Positions 1 through 7,956 are shown, counted from the first letter of the stretch. The stretch: 64,000 bases of DNA from Micromonospora eburnea (GCF_900090225.1 NZ_FMHY01000002.1:496001-560000); one strand, 5' to 3'. The notes: generated by a model not told the origin, from the sequence alone. Translations and numbers: made by a program.

Positions 1-1
1 C

Positions 2-1219
2 AACGTCGTACCGCACGCCCAGTCGGGAGCTGACGGGCCGGTCCGGCTGAGACTGCCGGCGCCGACGGGGCCGTATCCGGTGGGTACGGTCGACCTGCAC
101 CTGATCGACCGCTCCCGTACCGACCTGTGGATGGCCACCCCGGCCCACCGCGAGCTGATGGTCAGCCTCTGGTACCCGGCCGGGGACGTGGGCCGCTTCC
201 CGCTGGCGCCGCACATGACGCCCGGCGCGGCGGCCCACTTCGGCAGCGCCGCCGGCGCCGGCGCCAGCCTGTACGGCATACCGGCGGGCGCGGTGGACTT
301 CGCCGCCACTCGGACCAGCGGCCACCGGGGCGCGCCGGTGACGCGGCACAAGCGACCGTTCCCGGTGGTGTTGTATTCACCCGGTGCCGGCGACCCGCGG
401 ACCTGGGGCACCACTCTGGTGCAGGACCTGGCCAGCCGCGGGTACGTGGTGGTGACCCTCGACCACACCTACGACGCGTCCGAGGTGGAGTTCCCGGACG
501 GCCGGGTCGTCGACACCGTGTTGCCGGAGCTGTTCGGGCAGGCGCAGCGGCCCGAGGAGTTCCAGATTCTGGCGGCCAGGGTGTTCGGCACACGGATCGC
601 GGACACCCGCTTCGTGCTCGACCAGTTGGCGGCTCTCAACGGGGGCACGAATCCGGACGCGGAGGGCAGGCCGCTTCCCGAGGGCGTCGTCGGTGCCCTG
701 GATCTCCACCGAACTGGCATGTTCGGCGTCTCCGCAGGCGGGTTGAGCGCCCTGCAGGCCATGAGCGAGGACTCCCGTATCAGGGCCGCGATCGACATGG
801 GCGGCAGCATCGAGTCGCCGGTCATCGCGGATCCCATCCAGCTGTGGCCCGTGGCCCGGCGCGGCCTGGACCGCCCGTTCATGTTCGTGGGCGACCCCGG
901 CACAGACCACCGTCAGACGCCGTCCTGGCGGATGTTGTGGGACAACAGCAGCGGCTGGCATGTCGACCTGCGGCTCGACGGCGCAAAAAGCGAGGACTCC
1001 TACAAGGACACCGTGCCGTTGCTTCCACAGATCGCCCGGCAGCTCGGCCTTCCCGACAGCTTTGTCACCGAGGCAATCGGCAGCATCCAGTCGACCCGAG
1101 CCGTCCGCACCGAGGAAGCCCTGGTCGCCGCCTTCTTCGACCGGTGGCTACGCGGCCGGGACGGTCACGTGCTGGACGGTCCCTCGCCACGACTGCGCGA
1201 TGTCACCTTCGTCCCCTGA
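2..1219 (+). CDS. alpha/beta hydrolase (PAF-acetylhydrolase-like), 5' end outside window
   Basis: Serine hydrolase of the alpha/beta fold, resembling the actinomycete platelet-activating-factor acetylhydrolase/dienelactone hydrolase group. The nucleophile elbow GVSAG lies near residue 216-220 counted from the GTG at 80, and a strand-rich core with VVLYSPGAGDPR precedes it. The PGTDH stretch may supply later catalytic residues. The reading frame stays open upstream of 80 to the window edge and encodes family-like sequence there (LPAPTGPYPVG), so the real start and any signal peptide lie outside the window and GTG 80 is internal. Substrate unknown. It converges on the response regulator gene, with a hairpin between them. 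Confidence 0.8.
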   Translation, partial: NVVPHAQSGADGPVRLRLPAPTGPYPVGTVDLHLIDRSRTDLWMATPAHRELMVSLWYPAGDVGRFPLAPHMTPGAAAHFGSAAGAGASLYGIPAGAVDFAATRTSGHRGAPVTRHKRPFPVVLYSPGAGDPRTWGTTLVQDLASRGYVVVTLDHTYDASEVEFPDGRVVDTVLPELFGQAQRPEEFQILAARVFGTRIADTRFVLDQLAALNGGTNPDAEGRPLPEGVVGALDLHRTGMFGVSAGGLSALQAMSEDSRIRAAIDMGGSIESPVIADPIQLWPVARRGLDRPFMFVGDPGTDHRQTPSWRMLWDNSSGWHVDLRLDGAKSEDSYKDTVPLLPQIARQLGLPDSFVTEAIGSIQSTRAVRTEEALVAAFFDRWLRGRDGHVLDGPSPRLRDVTFVP

Positions 1220-1237
1220 CGCGAAAGCGTTCCCGCC

Positions 1238-1264
1238 GGCTGGCAGCCACTTCGGCTGCCGGCC
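1238..1264. terminator. hairpin between convergent genes
   Basis: GGCTGGCAGCC and GGCTGCCGGCC can form an 11-bp stem (one G-T pair) around a 5-nt loop. It lies between the stop of the hydrolase and the stop of the convergent response regulator, so it could end transcription from both sides. No U tract, which is usual for high-GC actinomycetes. Confidence 0.5.
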
Positions 1265-1302
1265 AGAGGGGTACGCGTGATGGTGGCCGGGCCACGTGGC
1301 CG

Positions 1303-1947
1303 TCAGCCGCCGAGGTGGCGGAGAACGGCCAGCACCCGGCGGTTGTCGCCGTCCGAGGGCGGCAGACCGAGCTTCGCGAAGATGTTCGCTACGTGCTTCT
1401 CCACCACGCCGGGGGTGATGACGAGGGCCGCCGCGATCCCGGCGTTGGACCGGCCCTCGGCCATCAGCGAGAGCACCTCACGCTCCCGTGGGGTCAGAGA
1501 CGTCAGCCCGACTGTGTCCTGTCCGGCCCGGATCAGGTGGCCGACCACCTCTGGATCCAACGCGGTGCCGCCGGACGCCACCCGGGTCAGCGCCTCCACG
1601 AAGTCGGCGACGTCGGCGACGCGGTCCTTGAGCAGGTACCCGACGCCGGAGGGCCGGTCGGCGAGCAGGCGGGTCGCGTAGCGGGTCTCCACGTACTGCG
1701 AGAACACCAGCACGCCAACCTGCGGATGGTCGTGTCGGATGTCGATCGCGGCGCGTAGCCCCTCGTCGGTGTGTGTCGGCGGCATCCGGATATCGACCAC
1801 GGCCACGTCCGGCACGAAGGCGGCGACCGCGGACCGCAACGCGTCCGCGTCGGCCACCGCCGCGCACACCTCGAAACCCCGGTCGGTGAGCAGCCGGACC
1901 AGCCCTTCGCGCATCATCGCGGCGTCCTCCGCGATCACCACCCGCAT
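1303..1947 (-). CDS. NarL/FixJ-family response regulator
   Basis: 214-aa DNA-binding response regulator. The receiver domain (about 1-120) has the acidic pair E7/D8, phospho-acceptor D52 (VVDIRMPP) and K107 (YLLKD). The C-terminal LuxR helix-turn-helix starts near LTPREREVLSLMAEG. Start chosen at the ATG of MRVVIAED because GGGAGG lies just upstream; an ATG six codons earlier would overlap the kinase stop. It follows the kinase gene directly and is last in a four-gene minus-strand operon, so it is expected to be phosphorylated by that kinase and to control the exporter genes upstream. Target genes are inferred. Confidence 0.92.
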   Translation of the reverse strand: MRVVIAEDAAMMREGLVRLLTDRGFEVCAAVADADALRSAVAAFVPDVAVVDIRMPPTHTDEGLRAAIDIRHDHPQVGVLVFSQYVETRYATRLLADRPSGVGYLLKDRVADVADFVEALTRVASGGTALDPEVVGHLIRAGQDTVGLTSLTPREREVLSLMAEGRSNAGIAAALVITPGVVEKHVANIFAKLGLPPSDGDNRRVLAVLRHLGG

Positions 1948-1961
1948 GCCGTCGCCTCCCT

Positions 1962-3308
1962 TCACACCTGTGTGGGCAGCTCGATCTCGACCCGGGTCGG
2001 GCCGCCGGCCGGACTGTGCACGCGCATCCGGCCGTCCACGACGGCAACGCGGCGGGCCAGGCCGGTCAGGCCAGGGCCGTCCGGGTTCGCCCCGCCGGCG
2101 CCGTCGTCGGTGACGGTCAGGGTCAAGCGCCCGCCGGCTCCGACGACGCCGAGCTCGACGTGGGTCGCGCGGCTGTGCTTGGCCGCGTTCGCGAGCAGCT
2201 CGGCGGCGCAGAAGTAGGCGATGGTCTCGATGGCGGGCGCCGGACGCTCGGGCAGCCCGACGTGCACATTGACCGGGACCGCACTGCTGGTGGCGAGCGT
2301 CGCCAGCGCGTCGCCGAGACCGTTGTCGAGCACCGGCGGGTGGATCCCGCGCACCAGGTCACGCAGGTCGGCGAGGGCGTCCTTCGCGCCGCGGTGGGCG
2401 AGCGCGACGAGCTCGCGGGCCTGGGCGAGGTCGGGCGGTGGGCCGTCGGTGCCGAGCTTCTCGTTTGCCATGCCGAGGTTCATGGCCAGCGTGGCCAGCC
2501 GGATCTGCGCGCCGTCGTGCAGGTCCCGTTCCAGCCGGCGCATCATCGTGGCCGCGTCATCGATCGCGCGGGCCCGGCTGACCTGGAGCTCCCGTACCCG
2601 TTCGATGAGCCGGCGTGGACCGAGCAACCAGCGCATCGCGGCCACGTCCGCTGCCGTGCCTGCCCGCATCAGCCACGGCGCGACCAGCAGCATGGCGAGA
2701 CCGGCCGCGGCGATGGGGAATGTGCCGGCGAACGTCCGCGTGCCGAGGGGACCGAACGGGGTTAGCGCCCACACCGGTCCCAGCTGAGTGCCGGGCGGAT
2801 GGTTGCGGAACATCGGCCACCACAGCGGATAGCTGAGGTTGACCGGACCGAGCACGTAGCAGAACACGCCGTATCCCTGAGGGATGGCTAGGGGCACCTT
2901 GAGCAGGCCGTACCCGACGGCACGCCAGCCGGGCCCGTCGGCGACCAGCGCGCCGAGCCGCCGCGACGGCCGGGGTGGTGGGGCTTCCATGTGTACGTCG
3001 AGCAACCGGGACGCGAGCCGGCGGTGCACGGTTCCCATCGCGCGTCCGGTCGGGGCGGCCAGCACGACCAGGAGCGCGACGGTGAGAGGGAACAGCACCA
3101 GGAACAGCGGCGCGATGGTCGGGGCCGGCTCCCGGGACATGGCGCCGGTCGCCCAGAGGACGAGAACGCCGAGGCCCGGCACGATCGCCGGTACGCCCAG
3201 GACGGCGACCGCGCTGGCCACACCGACCACGCAGAACACTGCCCGGCGCAGCGCCACGGTGGTGAACGGGGCGCGCAGCGCGGTCATCGGCCCATTGTCG
3301 TCGGTCAC
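1962..3308 (-). CDS. NarL-type sensor histidine kinase
   Basis: About 448 aa. The N-terminal half is a multi-helix membrane sensor. Next comes a HisKA_3 dimerisation domain with the phospho-acceptor His in ERDLHDGAQIRL, then a C-terminal HATPase_c domain with NAAKHS (N box) and DDGAGG/GPGLTGLARR (G boxes). GTG 3308 starts just after the permease stop at 3322; ATG 3287 is an alternative. It lies between an ABC exporter and the partner regulator. This layout is common where the kinase senses a membrane-active compound handled by the exporter; that is inference. Confidence 0.9.
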   Translation of the reverse strand: MTDDNGPMTALRAPFTTVALRRAVFCVVGVASAVAVLGVPAIVPGLGVLVLWATGAMSREPAPTIAPLFLVLFPLTVALLVVLAAPTGRAMGTVHRRLASRLLDVHMEAPPPRPSRRLGALVADGPGWRAVGYGLLKVPLAIPQGYGVFCYVLGPVNLSYPLWWPMFRNHPPGTQLGPVWALTPFGPLGTRTFAGTFPIAAAGLAMLLVAPWLMRAGTAADVAAMRWLLGPRRLIERVRELQVSRARAIDDAATMMRRLERDLHDGAQIRLATLAMNLGMANEKLGTDGPPPDLAQARELVALAHRGAKDALADLRDLVRGIHPPVLDNGLGDALATLATSSAVPVNVHVGLPERPAPAIETIAYFCAAELLANAAKHSRATHVELGVVGAGGRLTLTVTDDGAGGANPDGPGLTGLARRVAVVDGRMRVHSPAGGPTRVEIELPTQV

Positions 3309-3321
3309 GCGTCGTCGTCGG

Positions 3322-4092
3322 TCACGCGTCACGGTGGCGGAGCAGAATGCCGCCGCAGAGGATCGCCACCGCCGCGTACCCACACATCAGCAGCACGCTG
3401 ATCCACCCGGCGAACAGCCCGGGTATCGGCGAGGTCACCGCGACCGAGTTGAGCAGCATCAGCAGCGGCACGAAGCGTCCGACCATGATGCCGCTCTCGC
3501 CGAACATGCCGACCACGATCACCGGTACGAACATCAGCCCGAACAGCGCGCCGATCGCGGCGCCCGAGTGCCGTACCACCGCCCCGATACCCACCCCGAT
3601 CAGCGCCGTGGCGGCCAGATACCCACCGGTCAGCAGGACCGCGCGCGAGATCGCCGGGTCCCCGAGGGAAGCGGCCGGGATGGCGGTGCCGAGGATCGCG
3701 AGTTGCCCGCCCACATATCCGGCGAAGCTCCCGACCAGGCCGACGGCCAGAGCCGCGCCGCCGCACACCGCCGCCTTCGCGGCCAGGACAGTCCGGCGCC
3801 GCGGTACGGCGGCGAGCGTCGAGCGGATCATCCCGGTGCCGTACTCGCCGGTCACCGCCAGGACACCGAGCGCGCCGAGGAGAAGTTGGGCCAGGATGGC
3901 CCCACTGAGGCTGTTGTTCAGGATCTGGGCGGCGGTGGCGACCGGGGTGTGCGACCGGTAGCCGACGCCCACCCCGACCCCGGTCGCGCCCATCGCGACC
4001 ACCGTCGCAGACGCCAGCCACCACGTCGACCGGACGCTCCGCAGCTTGATCCACTCCATCCGGGCCACCTGCCGGAATCCGTATCCGTTCAT
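3322..4092 (-). CDS. ABC-2 type transporter permease
   Basis: 256-aa integral membrane protein with about six hydrophobic segments. It starts with a cytoplasmic MEWIKLRSVRSTWW-like segment typical of ABC-2 permeases and ends in a transmembrane helix plus a basic tail. Its ATG overlaps the stop of the ATPase gene by 4 nt, so the two are translationally coupled and probably form one exporter. Substrate cannot be read from the sequence; the family includes antibiotic and lipid exporters. Confidence 0.85.
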   Translation of the reverse strand: MNGYGFRQVARMEWIKLRSVRSTWWLASATVVAMGATGVGVGVGYRSHTPVATAAQILNNSLSGAILAQLLLGALGVLAVTGEYGTGMIRSTLAAVPRRRTVLAAKAAVCGGAALAVGLVGSFAGYVGGQLAILGTAIPAASLGDPAISRAVLLTGGYLAATALIGVGIGAVVRHSGAAIGALFGLMFVPVIVVGMFGESGIMVGRFVPLLMLLNSVAVTSPIPGLFAGWISVLLMCGYAAVAILCGGILLRHRDA

Positions 4093-4832
4093 GACACTTC
4101 CGTTCCGCGGTAGTCGGTGGCCTGCGAGGTGAGCCGGAAGAACGCGTCCTCCAGGTTGTCGTGGCGCCCCGCCAGCTCGGCGACGGTGGTCTCCGCCAGC
4201 AGCCGGCCCCGGCCGATGACCACCAGCCGGTCCGCGGTCAGCGCCATCTCGGCGATCAGATGGCTGGACACGAACACCGTCCGGCCCTCGGCGGCGAGCC
4301 CACGCAGCAGGTCCCGGATCCAGCGGATGCCCTCCGGGTCCAGCCCGTTGACCGGCTCGTCGAGCAGAAGGACCCCCGGGTCGCCGAGCAGCGCCACCGC
4401 GATCCCGAGCCGCTGACGCATGCCGAGCGAGTACGTACCCGCGCGCCGCTCCGCCGCGTCGGACAGGCCGACGACGTCGAGTACCCGCCCGACCCGGGAC
4501 GCGGGTATGTCGTTGCTCGCGGCCAGCGCGGCCAGGTGCGCCTGGCCGCTGCGACCGGGATGGAACGCCCCGGCGTCGAGAAGCGCGCCGACGGTCTTCA
4601 ACGGCCAGTTCAGGTCCGCGTACCGGGTGCCGACGACCAGGGCCTGGCCGTGATCAGGCGCATCCAGGCCCAGGATCATCCGCATCGTCGTCGACTTGCC
4701 GGACCCGTTCGGGCCGAGGAAGCCGGTCACCACCCCCGGCTGGACCCGGACGCTCAGCCCGTCCACGGCGGCCCGGCCCCCGTAGCTTTTGGTCAACTCC
4801 CGTAGTTCGATCACAAGATCGACGTTAGGCAA
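4089..4832 (-). CDS. ABC transporter ATP-binding protein
   Basis: 247-aa ATPase of the DrrA/CcmA-like class. Walker A is GPNGSGKST, the signature is SLGMRQRLGIA, and Walker B is VLLLDEPVNGLDPEG with a downstream VSSHL H-loop. First gene of the minus-strand operon ATPase, permease, histidine kinase, response regulator. ATG 4832 is taken as the start; GTG 4814 (VIELREL) is a good alternative and matches the usual family N-terminus better. It should energise the permease encoded next. Confidence 0.92.
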   Translation of the reverse strand: MPNVDLVIELRELTKSYGGRAAVDGLSVRVQPGVVTGFLGPNGSGKSTTMRMILGLDAPDHGQALVVGTRYADLNWPLKTVGALLDAGAFHPGRSGQAHLAALAASNDIPASRVGRVLDVVGLSDAAERRAGTYSLGMRQRLGIAVALLGDPGVLLLDEPVNGLDPEGIRWIRDLLRGLAAEGRTVFVSSHLIAEMALTADRLVVIGRGRLLAETTVAELAGRHDNLEDAFFRLTSQATDYRGTEVS

Positions 4833-4989
4833 CGCCGTCCGCAGTCAGAAGCCGGAAACCACCCGGCTCCGCCTGGTGGTTTCCCCCCAGCGAACCGTAG
4901 CGGCATGGGCTCCGAGTCGGTGGCGGGCCCGCAGTTGGGCGCCCGTAGGGCAAGCTCGTACCCGCGCGCTGCGGCCCTCTGCACCGCCG

Positions 4990-5478
4990 GCTCCGGGTGG
5001 CGCCTGTCTCGCACATCGTGTCCGGGGTTCCTGCCGGCGACGGCGGCAGGCTCGGGGTTGCCGTGCCCGCGAGGCCGGGAGTGGAGATGGCTGGTGTGTT
5101 TCGCCGAGGTCGTTTGGCTGGCGGTAGGGGATGCCACCGCCGCTTCGTCGTCTGTGAGATTCGGTAGACCGCTGATGGAGATCCGCGACCCTGATCGCAT
5201 TGGTAGATGGTGCCGGCAAACCCGAACCCGCAGACGAGGGCCATCCGAGAGAACCGATCAACGAAGGAAAGCACGACGGTGGCGAAGCTGTGGATCGGCG
5301 TGGACATCGGCAAGACCCCACCATGTCGCGGCCTTGGACGGCGACGGCCGGCTCGTCTACTCCCGTCGAGTCACAACGACGAGACCGCGCTGCTCACCGT
5401 CAGGGCCGAGGTGTCGACGTACGGCCGGCCGGTCTGCTGGGCAGTCGACGTCACCACCGGCCTGTCTGCGGGGACTAC
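4990..5478 (+). mobile_element. decayed IS110-family copy (copy 1 of 3)
   Basis: The stretch from the GCACATCGTGTCCGGGG motif near 5010, through the conserved block GATTCGGTAGACCGCTGATG near 5158, to the first codons of a transposase matches the upstream regions of the two intact IS110 copies at 13.0-13.7 kb and 22.4-23.1 kb. One of two related direct repeats seen there is missing here. Homology stops near 5470, where the sequence joins a tRNA-Arg upstream region. 4833-4990 shows no gene. Confidence 0.75.
5279..5470 (+). pseudogene. IS110 transposase 5' remnant
   Basis: GTG 5279 begins VAKLWIGVDIGKT, the same N-terminus as both intact transposases in this window. A small deletion after the DIGKT codons shifts the frame; a later segment (DETALLTVRAEVSTYGRPV) again matches residues of the intact protein in its correct frame. 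Everything after the codons for VTTGLSA is missing. It lacks most of the DEDD domain and all of the C-terminal domain, so it cannot be active. Confidence 0.85.
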
Positions 5479-5480
5479 GG

Positions 5481-5623
5481 GTGTGGTCCTGGGCTGGGAG
5501 AACAGGGGGCCGGGTGACGTGGGTGAACGTAGGCCACTCCCTGCCACCCCAGATGAACCCCCCGGTCGCTAGACTGAGCGCTCGCGCCCTCGTAGCTCAG
5601 GGGATAGAGCAACGGTTTCCTAA
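5481..5623 (+). repeat. 143-bp repeat of the tRNA-Arg upstream region and 5' half
   Basis: Aligns without gaps to 59541-59683 with 15 mismatches by hand count (about 90% identity). The repeat covers the putative tRNA promoter (TAGACT -10-like box at 5569-5574) and the first 38 nt of the tRNA. Identity ends right after the anticodon loop. Confidence 0.85.
5586..5623 (+). pseudogene. tRNA-Arg(CCU) 5' half
   Basis: Begins GCCCTCGTAGCTCAGG and reaches TTTCCTAA (anticodon CCT in a 7-nt loop), then switches to unrelated sequence. The 3' anticodon arm, T arm and 3' acceptor strand are absent, so it cannot fold as a tRNA. The intact version is at 59646. The break in the anticodon arm is where many tyrosine integrases cross over in tRNA genes. 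5624-5820 holds no recognisable gene. Confidence 0.85.
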
Positions 5624-5820
5624 GACGACGCTCTATCTGTACCCGGAGGCTGACTACCTGCCGGTTCCTATTCTTCTTGCATATTAATGGGTCGCACGCG
5701 GTCCTTGCTGTGCTCGCTTGCTGAAGATCAGCAGAATAGGCGTAAGTCCTGCTCAGGTCCTGCCTCGGTCGGTTCGACGCGTCCTTGCCAAATCTCGCGA
5801 AGTTGCCGCGCCGCGTCAGT

Positions 5821-7134
5821 CTACGGTGCCGCGAGTGCCTGGGCCAGTAGCGCGGTGAGTTTGGCTGCGCGTGCCGGGTGGTGATGACCGACCCAGGCAA
5901 CTCGCCCGATGAGGTATTGGGCGAAGTCGGGGTGGCCGGTCCTGTTCTGCGCGGCGAGGCCGGTGCGGGCGGCGTTGTGGAGGATGGCGCGGAGCCGGTC
6001 GTAGTCGTCGCGTGGTGTGGCGGGGTGGTGGTTGACGACGAGTCCGGCGAGGAGTTGCCGGTCGGCTCGGCCACGGACACGGGTCTTACCTGTGTGGACT
6101 TCGAAGCCCTCGTCGCGGGCGATGTGGGTGACGGCGGCGATCAGGTCGTGGATGCGGCGGGTGGTGAGGTCGCCGGAGAAGGCGAGGTCGTCGGCGTAGC
6201 GGGTGTAGGTGATCTCGAAGGCGTCGGCGAGGCCGGTGAGGCGTCGGTCGAGTCGGTAGGCACACAGGTTCGCCAGCGCGGGTGAGGTGGGCGCGCCTTG
6301 GGGCAGGTGACCGGTGCGCAGCGCGGCGAGCCGCGCCGCCCGCTCCGGTAGGTCGGTGGGTGCGCGGCGCAGGACGGGGTTCGGGGTGCGGGTGGTGCAG
6401 AGTCCGGTGAGGGTGTGGGCGACGGGTTCGGGGTAGCCGGCGGTGCGGAACAGTCCGTAGGCGCGGGTGGCGGGGATGTGGGTGAAGAAGGCGAGCAGGT
6501 CGATCCGGACGACGACCGGCTGTGCGGTGTGGGCGGCGGCGAAGGTGTGGGCGGAGCGGCCGGGTACGAAGCCGTGGGCGGCGGGGTGGACCGGGATGGG
6601 GCCGAGGACCTCGGTGAGGAGCCGGCGTTGCAGGGCGCGCAGCCGGGACTTCGGTGCCTCGATGAGCCGGCCACCCGCGGTCCAGCGGTAGTGGTAGTGG
6701 TGCAGCCGGTGGGCGGTGGCGCGTCGGTTCATGGCGCGTCGGTCGGCGTACCAGTCGAGGTACTCAATGCTCAGGTCGAGCGTCGCGGCCAGGTCGCCGA
6801 CCGTGTCGATGACCGGATTGTGCCAGGGACGGCGGACGGTGCGGGTCGGCGTCACTGGGCGCGTGTGGAGGACGATCGGCCGCTGGTGCTGGCGGGCGGC
6901 GGCGACTGCCGCGCGCAGCGGGTCGAGGGTGCTCAGGAACGTGGCGAGCTCGCGTGGCCGGTCGGTGGGTGGGCGTGGGTAGGCGGCCAGCACCGCGTCG
7001 GCGACCGGCCACAGCCAGCGGCGTCGCACGCCGAGGACGAGCCCACCCTGGTCGACGAGATCGGCACGGCGCCAGCCCTTGCCGGCGAGGAACGCGTCGG
7101 CGAGCGCGGTGGCCAGGGCGTGATTGGTGGTCAC
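5821..7134 (-). CDS. retron-type reverse transcriptase
   Basis: 437-aa reverse transcriptase of the myxobacterial/actinobacterial retron type. Palm motif A has the catalytic Asp near 212 (VRIDLLAFF). Motif B-like LPQGAPTSPALANL is at 277-290 and the catalytic YADD at 313-316 in TYTRYADDLAFSG. EGFEVHTGKTRV follows at 342-353. The retron Y-domain motif, usually VTGLVVN, reads LAGLVVN at 362-368. The HGFVPGRS finger segment (187-194) also matches retron enzymes such as that of Mx162 as I recall it. Residues 1-130 are a family-like N-terminal extension. GTG 7134 is chosen because the frame further upstream is not RT-like and overlaps the msr-msd locus. The RT should copy part of that RNA into branched msDNA. 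No separate effector gene is obvious next to it. Confidence 0.9.
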   Translation of the reverse strand: MTTNHALATALADAFLAGKGWRRADLVDQGGLVLGVRRRWLWPVADAVLAAYPRPPTDRPRELATFLSTLDPLRAAVAAARQHQRPIVLHTRPVTPTRTVRRPWHNPVIDTVGDLAATLDLSIEYLDWYADRRAMNRRATAHRLHHYHYRWTAGGRLIEAPKSRLRALQRRLLTEVLGPIPVHPAAHGFVPGRSAHTFAAAHTAQPVVVRIDLLAFFTHIPATRAYGLFRTAGYPEPVAHTLTGLCTTRTPNPVLRRAPTDLPERAARLAALRTGHLPQGAPTSPALANLCAYRLDRRLTGLADAFEITYTRYADDLAFSGDLTTRRIHDLIAAVTHIARDEGFEVHTGKTRVRGRADRQLLAGLVVNHHPATPRDDYDRLRAILHNAARTGLAAQNRTGHPDFAQYLIGRVAWVGHHHPARAAKLTALLAQALAAP

Positions 7135-7148
7135 GATCGGGCCGATGG

Positions 7149-7164
7149 TGGCAGCGTGTCCCGA
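7149..7164 (-). repeat. retron a2 arm
   Basis: TCGGGACACGCTGCCA on the minus strand, 3' end of the msr-msd locus. Pairs over all 16 nt with 7306-7321; neighbouring bases on both sides do not pair. Confidence 0.85.
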
Positions 7165-7305
7165 CGATGCCCGGTCGTGCGGGTGCACAGGCTCGCGGAG
7201 CGTGCCGACGCACCTGTGGTGTGCTGCCGAGGTGAGTGTCGCGTCCCCGGGGTTGCCCCGGAGAGACCGTGACCGGACCCCGCGTGGGGGAGCGGCCTGG
7301 TCAGC

Positions 7306-7321
7306 TCGGGACACGCTGCCA
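7306..7321 (-). repeat. retron a1 arm
   Basis: TGGCAGCGTGTCCCGA on the minus strand, 5' end of the msr-msd transcript. Perfect complement of the arm at 7149-7164. Pairing of a1 with a2 places the branching G next to the end of the msd template. Confidence 0.85.
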
Positions 7322-7384
7322 TGGGAGCAGCGTAGAGAACGCAGACCGTCATGGGTGTCCGCGATGGGTGTGGCGCGGTGGAGA

Positions 7385-7410
7385 GAACCGTTTCGCCGGG
7401 TGATGCGTCC
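7385..7410 (+). promoter_or_regulatory. possible ECF-sigma promoter
   Basis: GAACC (7385-7389) and CGTC (7406-7409) are spaced as in typical ECF promoters (AAC-type -35, about 17 nt, CGTC-type -10). Transcription would begin almost at the sigma gene start, giving a nearly leaderless mRNA. This would fit autoregulation by the encoded sigma factor; not proven. Confidence 0.4.
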
Positions 7411-7422
7411 TAACCTTGCGTG

Positions 7423-7956
7423 ATGGACGTGGACGACGAGGAGCTGTTGCGTCTCGTCGGGAAGGGTGACCGTGGGGCGTTCGACGTGCTGTATGCGCGT
7501 AACGCGCCGTGGTTGGTGCTGCGTCTGCGCCGCCGGTGCCGGGATCCGGAGTTGGTCCGGGAGGTGGTGCAGGAGACGTTCCTGACGGTGTGGCGGGCCG
7601 CGGCCGGCTACCGCGGGGACGGTGCGGCGGTGGGCTGGCTGTGGTCGGTGGCCGCCGGTCGGTTGATCGACGCGCGGCGTCGCGCGTTGGCCCGTCCGCA
7701 GAGTGTGGGGGTGCCGGGCGACGACGTGTTGGCGTGGTCTCCGTCGGCGGAGGACGAGGTCTTGGCGGGCGCGTACGACGCCGAGTTGGAGCGTGCGCTG
7801 CATCGGCTGGCTCCGGAGTTGCGGGCGGTGTTGCAGGCGACGGTGCTGGACGGTCTGACGGTGCGGGAGGCCGCGGTGTTGCTGGGTGTGCCGGAGGGCA
7901 CGGTGAAGACCCGGGCGATGCGGGCGCGCCGCGAGTTGAGGGCGGCCCTGTCATGA
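7423..7956 (+). CDS. ECF-family RNA polymerase sigma factor
   Basis: About 177 aa. Region 2 covers FDVLYARNAP to LWSVAAGRLIDARRR, including the -10 recognition and core-binding helix VREVVQETFLTVWR. Region 4 is LTVREAAVLLGVPEGTVKTRAMRARREL, the -35 recognition HTH. ATG 7423 is preceded in frame by a GTG at 7420; either could be used. The stop overlaps the ATG of an anti-sigma gene by 4 nt, so its activity is probably held by that membrane protein. It heads an operon with an ABC transporter. Confidence 0.92.
   Translation: MDVDDEELLRLVGKGDRGAFDVLYARNAPWLVLRLRRRCRDPELVREVVQETFLTVWRAAAGYRGDGAAVGWLWSVAAGRLIDARRRALARPQSVGVPGDDVLAWSPSAEDEVLAGAYDAELERALHRLAPELRAVLQATVLDGLTVREAAVLLGVPEGTVKTRAMRARRELRAALS

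Larger units (their letters stand above)
7149..7321 (-). ncRNA. retron msr-msd RNA (candidate)
   Basis: 173-nt locus just 5' of the RT gene on the same strand, bounded by a perfect 16-nt inverted repeat. Read on the minus strand it starts with a1 (TGGCAGCGTGTCCCGA). The next base is a G at 7305, set in AGC, the context known for the 2'-5' branching guanosine of retrons. Two hairpins follow in the msr part: TGACC pairs with GGTCA around a CCCC/GGGG stem, then CCGGGG-CAA-CCCCGG. The distal part can pair CACAGG with CCTGTG and CCCG with CGGG, and would be msd. It ends in a2, 14 nt before the RT start. Exact msr/msd boundary not resolved. Confidence 0.8.

Noticed and set aside
127..1758. Long plus-strand frame overlapping the hydrolase and the response regulator
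   Set aside because: Crosses two convergent real genes and the hairpin between them; Arg/Gly/Pro-rich translation with no motifs.
5586..5660. Functional tRNA at the left copy
   Set aside because: Sequence after the anticodon loop cannot form the anticodon, T or acceptor arms.
7135..7803. Extending the reverse transcriptase N-terminus by 223 codons
   Set aside because: The extension runs across the msr-msd locus and into the divergent sigma gene and reads as low-complexity Arg/Pro/His text.
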